Shown one piece after another: positions 25,619-33,905 of a DNA stretch of 64,000 nt. This DNA is from Mesorhizobium sp. GTDB lineage: Bacteria > Pseudomonadota > Alphaproteobacteria > Rhizobiales > Rhizobiaceae. The DNA is taken from positions 92,925 to 156,924 of the forward strand of contig SAQG01000012.1 of the NCBI GenBank assembly GCA_004020315.1, given 5' to 3'. Both the position numbers and the translations under genes were made by a program. The number at the start of each line of letters is the position of its first letter. The first letter of the stretch is position 1. A model generated the notes under the pieces. It saw nothing but the letters and a program-made list of their open reading frames with translations. It was not told where the DNA came from and ran no database searches.

Positions 25619-28600
25619 TCAGACGCGGCTGACGATGTCGACCAGGCGATGGCGTTCCATCAGCCGGAAGAGGGTGGTGGCCGCCTCGCCGGTCATCGGT
25701 ATGAAAAACCGGGTTTTCCACTGGATCATCTCGGAAAACAGCCCGATCGCCATAAGCCAGTCGCGCATGCCGTCGGTGAAGCCGTTGAGTTCGACGCGAT
25801 AGTCGTACATGACTTTCACGCGCCGCAACGTCATGTCGCCGGCAAGGCCGATCACGGACGAGCCGTTGGTGAGCGCGGCCCAGACCTGTTCGGGACTGAT
25901 CGTCTGGACTTGATCAAGACCGAGATTGCGGCACAGCGCCGGCAGATGCGCGGCCGCTACCGTGCGGCCGACGATCCTTTCGCCATCGTCGGTCTGCAGC
26001 CGGAAGACACGGCAATAGTCCTGCGGCAGCAGGCGCCAGATCGGCAGCAGCAGTCCTGTGATGATATGCAGCTGCGAGTCCGAGAATTGCGGAATTTTCG
26101 CGATCTCGGCCTGCCAGGCGGCTGCGAACAGCGCTTCGTCGGCCTCCTCCCAATTGGTGTCTTCGAGTTGGCGGACCTCGTAGCGCAGTTCGTCCATCGG
26201 GCGGATGAGCGCGACGCGCGGTTCAATCGTGCCATCGTCCAGCATGACGCTGCGGGTCGGTTTCATCACTGCCGCGCGTCCGGATTTGCCATTGACCATC
26301 AGCGTGGCGCGACGATCGCGCTCGGTCATCGCAAGGGCGTCCGAGAGAGACATCGGCTTGTTGCGCATGCGTTGTGCGATGGTCAGGAGATGCGACTGCG
26401 CGCCGCTGCCGGGATGGGTGTAGACGATCTGACGATCGGTGACCGTCATGCTGTCGGCTTCAAGCGTCTCCAGGCCCCTGTCGTAGATGCCGGCGGCGAT
26501 CGCGCCATCGATGCGCGCCGCAAGAAGCTGTTCAAAAGCGTCGAAGAGCAGATTCTGCATGGCGATCGTCAGCGCCAGCATGCGATTGAGAAAGGTCGTG
26601 ATCGGCGGCAGTTCGTCTTTAAGGCCGCCTTCTTGCGTAGTCAGCGCCAGGCCGGTGATGGCTTCGAACATGGTGAGCGAACAGCCCTCGACCTTGCCCT
26701 GGTGGATCAGCAGGTAGAACTGGCGTAGGGCATCGCGCGCATATCGGGATTCCAGGTTGTCCTCGCTTCGAAAGAGCCCCTGGCCGCCCGTCTGCCGCTG
26801 CCCGCGGGTGATCGCGCCGAGTGTGTCGAGCCGGCGTGCGATCGTCGACAGGAAGCGCCGCTCGGCCTTGACGTTGGTGGCGATCGGCCGGAACAGCGGT
26901 GGCTGCTTCTGGTTGGTGCGGTTGGTGCGACCGAGCCCCTGAATGGCGGTGTCGGCCCGCCAGCCGGCTTCCAGCAGATAGTGGACGCGCAGGCGCTGGT
27001 TCAGTGCCGAGAGTTCGGCATGATAGGAGCGGCCGGTGCCGCCCGCGTCGCTGAAGACGAGAATGCGCTTCTCGTCGTTCATGAAGGCCCTGACGTCATC
27101 GAGGCTCGCCGAGCCGGGACGGGTCTCCACCGCGAACCGCTCGATGCGCCCACCCGTGTCGCGACGGACAATGCGACGGGAGCGGCCGGTGATCTCCGCA
27201 ACCTGTTCCGTTCCAAAATGCTGGACGATCTGATCGAGCGCGGTGGGAACGGCCGGCAGCGAGCCGAGTTTTTCGAAAAGCGCGTCACGGCGGGCGACGG
27301 CCTCGCGACAGATGATTGGGTTGCCGTCCTGATCGAAGACCGGCCGTGAACTGATATTGCCGCTCTCGTCGGAGAACGCCTCGAATAGCTGCGTCGGGAA
27401 CGAATGCATCAGGTAGTCAGCTACAAATTCCCTCGGCGTCACATCAACCTGGATGTCGCCCCATTCCTCGGCCGGAATCTGGGCGAGGCGACGCTCGGTG
27501 AGGGCTTCCCCAGTCGAGACGATCTGGATGACGACGGCGTGGCCCTCCGCAAGATCGCGCTCGATCGAGCGCGTCAGGGTCGGCGTCTTCATCGACGTGA
27601 GGAGGTGGTTGAAGAAACGCTGCTTGGAGGATTCGAAGGCCGACCGCGCTGCCGACTTGGCATTGCGATTGAGCGTGCCTGACTGCCCGGTGATGCCGGA
27701 CGCTTCCATGGCGGCCACGAGGTTGGTGTGGATGACTTGGTACGCCTCGGCCCAGGAATCATAGATCGCAACCTGCTCCTGCGTCAGTTCGTGTTCGACC
27801 ATCTCGTATTCGACGCCGTCATAGGAAAGAGAGCGTGAGGCGTAGAGGCCGAGCGCTTTCAGATCGCGCGCGAGCACCTCCATGGCTGCGACGCCGCCGT
27901 CCTCGATGGCCGCGACGAAATCCGACCGCGTCGGAAACGGGAAATCGGCGGCGCCCCATAGTCCGAGACGCTCTGCATAGGCCAGATTCTCGACGTCCGT
28001 CGCACCTGTCGCCGAGACATAGACCACACGCGCATGGGGCAAGGCGCGTTGAAGCCGCAGGCCTGCCCTGCCCTGTTGCGATCCGGCTTTGTCACCACGC
28101 TCCGTCTTGCCGCCGGCGGCGTTCGCCATGGCGTGGCCTTCGTCGAAGATGATGACGCCGTCGAAATCCTCGCCGAGCCAGTCCACGATCTGCTGAACGC
28201 GCGAGCGTTTGCCTTCGCGCTCGTCGGAGCGAAGCGTTGCGAAAGTGGTGAACAGGATCCCTTCCGCGAGACGGATCGGCGTGCCCTGCCGGAAACGCGA
28301 CAGCGGCGTGACCAATAGCTTCTCCTGACCGAGCGCCGACCAATCTCGCTGGGAATCCCAGATCAGTTTGTCGGATTTTGTGATCCACAGATGCCGACGG
28401 CGACCCTTCAGCCAGTTGTCCAACAGGATGCCGGCGACCTGCCGCCCCTTGCCGGCGCCGGTTCCGTCACCGAGGAACCAGCCGCGGCGAAACCGGACGG
28501 CGCCGGCGGTTTCTTGCTTGGCCGCCTGGACATTGTCCCAGGATTTATCGACCGTCCAAAACCCGGCGAGATAGCCAGCGTGGGCTTCGCCCGCATAGAT

Positions 28601-30061
28601 CACGCTTTCGAGCTGCGCGTCGGAGAGGATGCCTTGCTCGATGACGTGCTCAGGCAGATGCGGGCGATAGCTGGGCCTGGGGGGAGCGACCGACGCCATC
28701 GCGGTCGATTCCACGAGCTTGTCCGGATGGGATTTAGCGCCGGGAATGCTGATCGACTGAAGCTGATAAGGTTCGTAGATCCCGTCCGTCAGATTGCCGC
28801 GTGTTTCGTCGGCGGCTTCACGAACCTCGTAGGCGAGCTCGACGATTGGCCGCGATGGCGGCGACACGGGGCCGGTCGCTGCATGGGGGCGGTGCTGCGA
28901 CGCGCCTGGCCGTGCTGGCGCAGCCGTCACCACGGTGGGCCGCAGCCTGTCAGCGCTCCAACGTGCCGCCCTCTTGGCCGTCTCGGCCCGCAAGATTCCG
29001 TTGGAGAGCGCGCCGATGGAGTCCGGCGACGTCGACGGCGAGCGCGGCGGCAGGACAGTGATCCAATCGAGAAGCGTCTGTAGGTCAGGGGCTGTGCCAC
29101 GTGAGGCGATCAGGCGGGCGGGATCCTGCGCCGGAATCTTGTCCAGGACCGTGAGCCGCGTCTCCACATTGGTTCCGTGCCGTGCATAGACGCTGCCGTC
29201 GATCGCCGCCGAGAACAGGACGTGGCCACGCTCCTGCAGTTGGACGAAGGCGTCGCGCCATTTCGGATTGTCGGGAGCGAGGCCCGAACCGGTGATCGCG
29301 ACCAGGCGTCCGCCGGCCGCCAGTCGGGCGAAGGCGGACGCGAGGTGACGCCAGGCCGCGTCTGAAACCCTGCCCTCGACATGGGCGCCGATCGAGAACG
29401 GCGGGTTCATGATGACGACGGTCGGGCTGGCGGATCGTTCCAGGTAATCGTCGATATGGGCAGCGTCGTGCCGCGTGGTCCAGGCGTTCGGGAAGAGCTG
29501 CGACAGCAAGGCCTGCCGGACGGGCGCGTAGTCGTTCAGCATCAGCCGCGCCTGGGCGATCTCCGCGAAGATGGCGAGAAGGCCGGTGCCCGCGGATGGT
29601 TCGAGCACGGTGTCGCCGGCGATCATGCCGGCGGCGCGAGAGACGACATAGGCCAGCGGCATCGGTGTCGACAGCTGCTGGAGCGCCTGCGATTCATCCG
29701 ATCGGCGCGTATGGGTCGGCACGAGATGCGCGACCTTCGCCAGCATGGCGAGCGCACCGGCGGGTGTCTGCGAGCGGCCGAGGATTACCGGTCCGAACTT
29801 GCGCAGGAAAAGAACCTGTGCCGCCTCGCAGGCTTCATAGGCGTCTTTCCAGACCCAGCATCCCTCCGCATCGCTGCCGTCGAAGGCGTGGGTCATGATC
29901 GGACGAAGATCGCTCGCGCCGATCGGCCGACCCCGTTCGAGGAAGGGCATGATCTGTTTGGCGGCCTGCAGAATTCGGGTGGCGCGGCTGGTCCGGTCGG
30001 AGACGGTCGGATCGAGGAAGCCAGCCGGAATGCCGGTGGCGCGTGCGGGAAGGGCGTTCAT
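25619..30061 (-). CDS. Giant methylase-helicase fusion (strawberry-notch/DarB-like)
   Basis: 1480-aa protein. The start at 30061 (MNALPARATG) is chosen because the upstream frame reads through GC-rich leader and a hairpin. Near residue 150 is the SAM-binding motif VLEPSAGTGLLAIFAE and near 220 the catalytic NPPF, together an N6-adenine methylase. A superfamily-2 helicase follows with Walker A GDGTGAGKGRQ near 530, DEGH near 640 and a strawberry-notch-type C-terminal helicase domain (GRSYHAELSALNQRLR, GLGRTNRTNQ). Phage P1 DarB has the same methylase-helicase layout and protects incoming DNA from type I restriction, so an anti-defence role is inferred. Such genes are frequent on rhizobial plasmids. 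Confidence 0.88.
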   Translation of the reverse strand: MNALPARATGIPAGFLDPTVSDRTSRATRILQAAKQIMPFLERGRPIGASDLRPIMTHAFDGSDAEGCWVWKDAYEACEAAQVLFLRKFGPVILGRSQTPAGALAMLAKVAHLVPTHTRRSDESQALQQLSTPMPLAYVVSRAAGMIAGDTVLEPSAGTGLLAIFAEIAQARLMLNDYAPVRQALLSQLFPNAWTTRHDAAHIDDYLERSASPTVVIMNPPFSIGAHVEGRVSDAAWRHLASAFARLAAGGRLVAITGSGLAPDNPKWRDAFVQLQERGHVLFSAAIDGSVYARHGTNVETRLTVLDKIPAQDPARLIASRGTAPDLQTLLDWITVLPPRSPSTSPDSIGALSNGILRAETAKRAARWSADRLRPTVVTAAPARPGASQHRPHAATGPVSPPSRPIVELAYEVREAADETRGNLTDGIYEPYQLQSISIPGAKSHPDKLVESTAMASVAPPRPSYRPHLPEHVIEQGILSDAQLESVIYAGEAHAGYLAGFWTVDKSWDNVQAAKQETAGAVRFRRGWFLGDGTGAGKGRQVAGILLDNWLKGRRRHLWITKSDKLIWDSQRDWSALGQEKLLVTPLSRFRQGTPIRLAEGILFTTFATLRSDEREGKRSRVQQIVDWLGEDFDGVIIFDEGHAMANAAGGKTERGDKAGSQQGRAGLRLQRALPHARVVYVSATGATDVENLAYAERLGLWGAADFPFPTRSDFVAAIEDGGVAAMEVLARDLKALGLYASRSLSYDGVEYEMVEHELTQEQVAIYDSWAEAYQVIHTNLVAAMEASGITGQSGTLNRNAKSAARSAFESSKQRFFNHLLTSMKTPTLTRSIERDLAEGHAVVIQIVSTGEALTERRLAQIPAEEWGDIQVDVTPREFVADYLMHSFPTQLFEAFSDESGNISSRPVFDQDGNPIICREAVARRDALFEKLGSLPAVPTALDQIVQHFGTEQVAEITGRSRRIVRRDTGGRIERFAVETRPGSASLDDVRAFMNDEKRILVFSDAGGTGRSYHAELSALNQRLRVHYLLEAGWRADTAIQGLGRTNRTNQKQPPLFRPIATNVKAERRFLSTIARRLDTLGAITRGQRQTGGQGLFRSEDNLESRYARDALRQFYLLIHQGKVEGCSLTMFEAITGLALTTQEGGLKDELPPITTFLNRMLALTIAMQNLLFDAFEQLLAARIDGAIAAGIYDRGLETLEADSMTVTDRQIVYTHPGSGAQSHLLTIAQRMRNKPMSLSDALAMTERDRRATLMVNGKSGRAAVMKPTRSVMLDDGTIEPRVALIRPMDELRYEVRQLEDTNWEEADEALFAAAWQAEIAKIPQFSDSQLHIITGLLLPIWRLLPQDYCRVFRLQTDDGERIVGRTVAAAHLPALCRNLGLDQVQTISPEQVWAALTNGSSVIGLAGDMTLRRVKVMYDYRVELNGFTDGMRDWLMAIGLFSEMIQWKTRFFIPMTGEAATTLFRLMERHRLVDIVSRV

Positions 30062-30383
30062 GAGAGGGTCCTGTTGAGAGCAGCGAAAGGGTCGGCCTGC
30101 ACCAGGCGCTCTCTCAACCCGGCCAGGCCAACCTGTCCCGGCCTTCCCTCTTCCTCTCCAGCCGAGCCGCCGCCCCCGGCCGCTCTCCACCAAGGGTCGC
30201 ATGTGTTGCACTTGGCGAACGGGCCGGTCCGAACTGGCCGGTCCGCCTTGGCCCTGGCGATCGCTTCGGCTCACGCGAGGCGGTATGCCGTAGCAGCCGG
30301 GCCGGCTTTTTGAGATTTATCCGGCACTTGCAGCTGCTTATAGTGGCTGTATCAATTCAGTCGAATGAGGTGGATCGAGGCAG
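30062..30383. promoter_or_regulatory. Divergent intergenic region with leader hairpin
   Basis: 322 bp between the methylase-helicase (-) and DUF1173 (+) genes. Perfect 8-bp arms GTTGAGAG (30073-30080) and CTCTCAAC (30111-30118) form a hairpin whose 3' arm in the mRNA is followed directly by the AGGA ribosome binding site of the - strand gene. Direct repeats GGCCGGTCCG lie at 30222-30231 and 30236-30245. A weak + strand promoter (TTGCAG and TATCAA with 16-bp spacing, about 30330-30357) may serve DUF1173. Confidence 0.5.
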
Positions 30384-31580
30384 ATGCGCCAGTTCAGGAT
30401 TGGGGACCAGATAGTGGAGGAGACGGCGCCGGACCTTCAACCGGTGCTCGAGCGGGCCTATGAGGGCAGACAGCGACCCTTGTGCCTTTGCCGTGAACCA
30501 CCGGTTGCGATGTACATCGCCCGTCTCGACGGTCAGTATCTCGTCAAACGCATGCCTTCGTCGGGGCGCGACCATGATCCGGCCTGCCCCTCCTATGAGC
30601 CGCCATACGAGCTGTCGGGCCTTGGCCCACTGATCGGCAGCGCAATCCAGATCGATGAAGCGACAGGCACGGCGATGCTCAAGCTCGACTTTTCGCTGTC
30701 GAAGCGGGGCAGCCGGGCGGCACCGGCGTCTCAGTCCCAGACGAGCGACACGGTGCGACACGAGACCAGGAAGCTCTCGCTGCGTGCGATGCTGCACTAT
30801 CTGTGGGACGTGGCGGAATTGACGGAATGGACTTCGTTGTGGGCGGGCAAGCGCGGATGGGGCAAGGTCCGTTCCAATCTGATCAACGCGGCCAAGGAGA
30901 TGACGGCGCGGGGCGGCCCGCTTGACGAGATCCTGTTCGTGCCCGAGGTGTTCCAAACGGAAGACAAGGCCGCAATAGCGGCTCGGCGCGCGAACGCTCT
31001 TGCCGATCTTCACGCGACGGGGAGCGGACCGAGAAAGCTGAAGCTGCTGGTCGGTGAGGTGAAGGAGTTCACCGCCGCGCGCAGCGGCCAGAAGATCGTC
31101 ATCAAGCACATGCCCGATTTTCCGCTGATGCTGGAAGACGGGCCTTGGCGGCGCGTGAATGTCCGATATGAACCGGAACTGGCATTGTGGCGATCCGACG
31201 AGGGCTTCCATCTGGTCGCGATTGCAACATTCGGCATCTCGAGCGCTGGCGTGGCCTATGTCGATGAGATTGCCTTGATGGTGGTGAACGAGAACTGGAT
31301 CCCCTTCGAGACGGTGCAAGAGCATCGCCTGCTTGCACGGCTCGCGGGAATGCGAAGAAAGAGCGTCAAGGGATTGCGCTTCAATCTGGCGCGAGACCAG
31401 CCAATCGTCTGCGTGACCTTGCCGGAACAGCGACCCTCGCCGGTCGCCATGTATATCGTTCCGGGTGGTGCCAGCGCGCAATACGAGCGGGCGCTCGCCG
31501 AGATGATCGAGGCGCGGCCGGAGATGACGCCATGGGTCTGGCGATCCTCCGACGGCGAAATGCCGCCGTTCCCGGACTGA
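30384..31580 (+). CDS. DUF1173 family protein
   Basis: 398-aa protein of the DUF1173 family, found on rhizobial plasmids and conjugative elements; function unknown. N-terminal RPLCLCREPPVAMYIARL and the Cys/His-containing HDPACPSYEPP suggest a small metal site. The C-terminus ends VAMYIVPGG and PWVWRSSDGEMPPFPD, the family signature that recurs in the fragment at 37708-37923. It is the only long + strand gene inside the - strand leading-region block. Confidence 0.85.
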   Translation: MRQFRIGDQIVEETAPDLQPVLERAYEGRQRPLCLCREPPVAMYIARLDGQYLVKRMPSSGRDHDPACPSYEPPYELSGLGPLIGSAIQIDEATGTAMLKLDFSLSKRGSRAAPASQSQTSDTVRHETRKLSLRAMLHYLWDVAELTEWTSLWAGKRGWGKVRSNLINAAKEMTARGGPLDEILFVPEVFQTEDKAAIAARRANALADLHATGSGPRKLKLLVGEVKEFTAARSGQKIVIKHMPDFPLMLEDGPWRRVNVRYEPELALWRSDEGFHLVAIATFGISSAGVAYVDEIALMVVNENWIPFETVQEHRLLARLAGMRRKSVKGLRFNLARDQPIVCVTLPEQRPSPVAMYIVPGGASAQYERALAEMIEARPEMTPWVWRSSDGEMPPFPD

Positions 31581-31609
31581 CGGGGGTCCGGGACCTGGCG
31601 GCCGTGGCA

Positions 31610-32008
31610 TCAACGTGCCACGACGCTGATGCTGATGCTGTTTTCATCGAGATCGATACGCAGATGCGTTGCCGATGGCCGGGCATCCGCGAGGGCAAGG
31701 ATTTTTTCGGCGGCAAGGAATTCGATGCCGTCATCGCCGCCGAAATAGCGCCGCTTGTATTCCCACCAGTCAGAATTGCTGCCGGGATTGCATTCGCCGG
31801 CATAGCAGACCATCGGTTTGCCTCCGTCCGAAAGCTTGCCGTTCGAGAGCACATAAACCCCTTGGTCGCCAACCAGCCAAAGACCGGGTTTTTCATCCTT
31901 GCCTGGCGCCAGGCCGTAATGGGGATTGCGGAAGCCGCCATTGGCGGCGGCATCCGCCTCGCCACGCGCAATGACAGCGCGCACCGCGGAAAGCGGGAAC
32001 GTGAACAT
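31610..32008 (-). CDS. DUF3085 family protein
   Basis: 132-aa protein from the ATG at 32008 (MFTFPLSAVRAVI) with ribosome binding site AGGAGA. Contains HYGLAPGKDEKPGLWLVGDQGVYVLSNG and GNSDWWEYKR-like segments, the DUF3085 pattern of rhizobial plasmids. Function unknown. It is convergent with the DUF1173 gene and has DUF1419 upstream on the same strand. Confidence 0.75.
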   Translation of the reverse strand: MFTFPLSAVRAVIARGEADAAANGGFRNPHYGLAPGKDEKPGLWLVGDQGVYVLSNGKLSDGGKPMVCYAGECNPGSNSDWWEYKRRYFGGDDGIEFLAAEKILALADARPSATHLRIDLDENSISISVVAR

Positions 32009-32170
32009 GGTTTTCTCCTGAACTTGAGAGGGCTTCGCCATGATCGGTCAAAGCGACGACAAAGCCGGTTGGATGAATTTGGCAGTGGTCAGAAGTTATC
32101 GGTTCCAGTGGACGACGTTGGACGGACCGCCACAGGCCTTGTGCCGGGCACGATCGATCACGAACGGGTA

Positions 32171-32767
32171 TCACGCGCCGGTGGACGGCTTTCCCGTGCG
32201 CAGCTTCTCTTCGATTTCTTCATCCGTCAGATCTTCCAGGAGCTTCAGGACGGTGCCATGGTCGCCTGCGTTGACGAGGATGGTGCGCTTGCCGCGATGC
32301 TCGGCCGGCCAGGCGCCTGGGTCGGCGGAGCCAGCGGTGCCACGAAAATCGGGATGGGTACCGGCCCAGATTGCCCCGAGCTTCTGTTCCCGCGTCATGG
32401 TCTCCGGCAGCTGGCTCTCGCAGGCGATGATGGCTTCGCGCATCGCGTGGGGGCTTTGGGGATCAGAGAGGTCGCAAAACCCGGTGAACCATCGCCGCCG
32501 GCCGCGAATGGTGATTTCGAAAAAGACGCTGGTGATATAGCCGGCCTTGAACTCCGACATCCCGAACATGCCGGCTCTAACGAAGAGCGGCGGCAGGATA
32601 TCGAGCATGAAGTGATATTCACTCGCCTCGATCTCGAACCACTGGGAGGCGTAGGCCTTGCCCGAGATACGATCCTCGGGCGGTGCTGCCTGGTCGCGAT
32701 TAAACAGCGCAAACATCTGTTCGCGCGTTGCGACATTTTCAAAAATCTTTCTGAAGGACGCAGGCAT
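32171..32767 (-). CDS. DUF1419 family protein
   Basis: 198-aa soluble protein beginning MPASFRKIFENVATREQMFALFNRD, which fits the DUF1419 family as remembered. SEYHFMLDILPPLFVRAGMFGMSEF and the late LLEDLTDEEIEEKLR are other recognisable parts. Function unknown. A ribosome binding site AAAGGAG precedes the ATG. It belongs to the run of - strand plasmid genes between ParB and DUF3085. Confidence 0.7.
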   Translation of the reverse strand: MPASFRKIFENVATREQMFALFNRDQAAPPEDRISGKAYASQWFEIEASEYHFMLDILPPLFVRAGMFGMSEFKAGYITSVFFEITIRGRRRWFTGFCDLSDPQSPHAMREAIIACESQLPETMTREQKLGAIWAGTHPDFRGTAGSADPGAWPAEHRGKRTILVNAGDHGTVLKLLEDLTDEEIEEKLRTGKPSTGA

Positions 32768-32886
32768 AGGAAGCTCCTTTCGGGCATGGCGAAGGCGCCG
32801 TTGGAGCGGCGTTCGCAGTTCTTCATGGTGAGGAGGGGTGTGGAGACGCCTCGGGCAGCGGCGAGACGTCCAGAAACGAAAGAGGG

Positions 32887-33276
32887 TTAGGCTGCTCGCG
32901 GTACGGCTGATGTCGAAGAACTTCCAACGCCGCTGATTGCGTGAACGAGCGCTGCGAGCGCGGGAATGTCGTCGAGTAACGTGAGATCGGCCAGGTGATT
33001 GGGGCCGCCGGTGTAGTCCTGGCGACCCTTGCAGGTCCGGATCAGGATTCCGTGTCCAGAGGCAAGACCGAACTGGCCAACCTGGATATAAACGCGGCTG
33101 TGATGCAGGGTTATTTCACCTGCAACGGCGATGCCTGCCTTGTTTGAACGCAGATCGTACGATCCGGCTGGCAGGTGCAGCTCGGCGGCAAGCTTCTTCA
33201 AACGCGAGCGCGCGGTTGAATGAAAGCGCCTCTTCTGCTCTTCGTCGTAAGAGCAGGACTTGGTCCACTGAAACAT
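32887..33276 (-). CDS. Conserved hypothetical plasmid protein
   Basis: 129-aa protein from the ATG at 33276 (MFQWTKSCSYDEEQKRRF); an upstream in-frame ATG at 33288 has a poorer position. It is basic at the N-terminus and then beta-rich (EITLHHSRVYIQVGQFG). No family recognised. A terminator-like hairpin separates it from the gene upstream. Confidence 0.65.
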   Translation of the reverse strand: MFQWTKSCSYDEEQKRRFHSTARSRLKKLAAELHLPAGSYDLRSNKAGIAVAGEITLHHSRVYIQVGQFGLASGHGILIRTCKGRQDYTGGPNHLADLTLLDDIPALAALVHAISGVGSSSTSAVPRAA

Positions 33277-33293
33277 GATGATCTCCATGAAAC

Positions 33294-33325
33294 AAAAACA
33301 CCCGGCGATCGCGGGCGATGCCGGG
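33294..33325 (-). terminator. Intrinsic terminator between two - strand genes
   Basis: Read on the - strand, CCCGGC (33325-33320) and GCCGGG (33306-33301) form a stem followed by TGTTTTTG. It follows the gene ending at 33359 and lies 18 bp before the ATG of the next gene, so it may also act as an attenuator for that gene. Confidence 0.6.
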
Positions 33326-33358
33326 CGGTTGAGGGATTGATGGTGAAGGCGACGCCGA

Positions 33359-33853
33359 TCAGGCCGCTGTCCGGCCTTCGACGACGTCGGCGCCGACCTC
33401 GTCGGCTGTGACCTCTTCTAGAACCGTGTCCGAGCAGGGATGCATTGCCAGCCACAGCTCGGCGGCCTCGCGGTTGTCGGCCAGGTGAAGCAACTCGATG
33501 TTGCCGTCGTGGACCCGCAGCACCCGCACCATTCCGATCGCGGGCCGTTCGATGATCTTGAAGATGAGATCGCTATCGATCGAATGCGTGCGCCTCACCG
33601 TGACCAGGATGACGGAGCCGCTCGAGAAATTACCCTCATGAAGAGTGATGGCGGCAGGCGACGACCATGCTTCATGCTCGCGCGGCGGGATCTTCTTGAT
33701 CAGCCGGCCAACGCCATTGCGCCCCTCCCACGCGGCGAGCTTCTTCGTGAAGCGGGTGGGCGGTTTGGGCGCATGATCACCATAGTTGATGAGGCTCCCG
33801 AGTGGTGCATTCTCGTAAACGTTGCTTGCGGCATATGTTTGCTCCTTGTCCAG
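33359..33853 (-). CDS. Hypothetical plasmid protein with unresolved start
   Basis: About 164 aa with coding character from LDKEQTYAASNVYENAP to the end (VGADVVEGRTAA). Contains RFTKKLAAWEGRNGVGRLIKK and a beta-rich centre. No family recognised. Between the ParB-like stop and the conserved part this frame has no ATG, GTG or TTG, only a CTG at 33853. A good ribosome binding site AAGGAG (33847-33842) and an ATG at 33834 are present but out of frame, so either an indel sits at the start or CTG is used. A GC hairpin (33862-33883) precedes it. Confidence 0.6.
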   Translation of the reverse strand: MDKEQTYAASNVYENAPLGSLINYGDHAPKPPTRFTKKLAAWEGRNGVGRLIKKIPPREHEAWSSPAAITLHEGNFSSGSVILVTVRRTHSIDSDLIFKIIERPAIGMVRVLRVHDGNIELLHLADNREAAELWLAMHPCSDTVLEEVTADEVGADVVEGRTAA

Positions 33854-33905
33854 AAACGGAAGGCCCGGCGCGAGGGCCGGGCCCTGGGTGGTGCCATGAA
33901 GGCCG

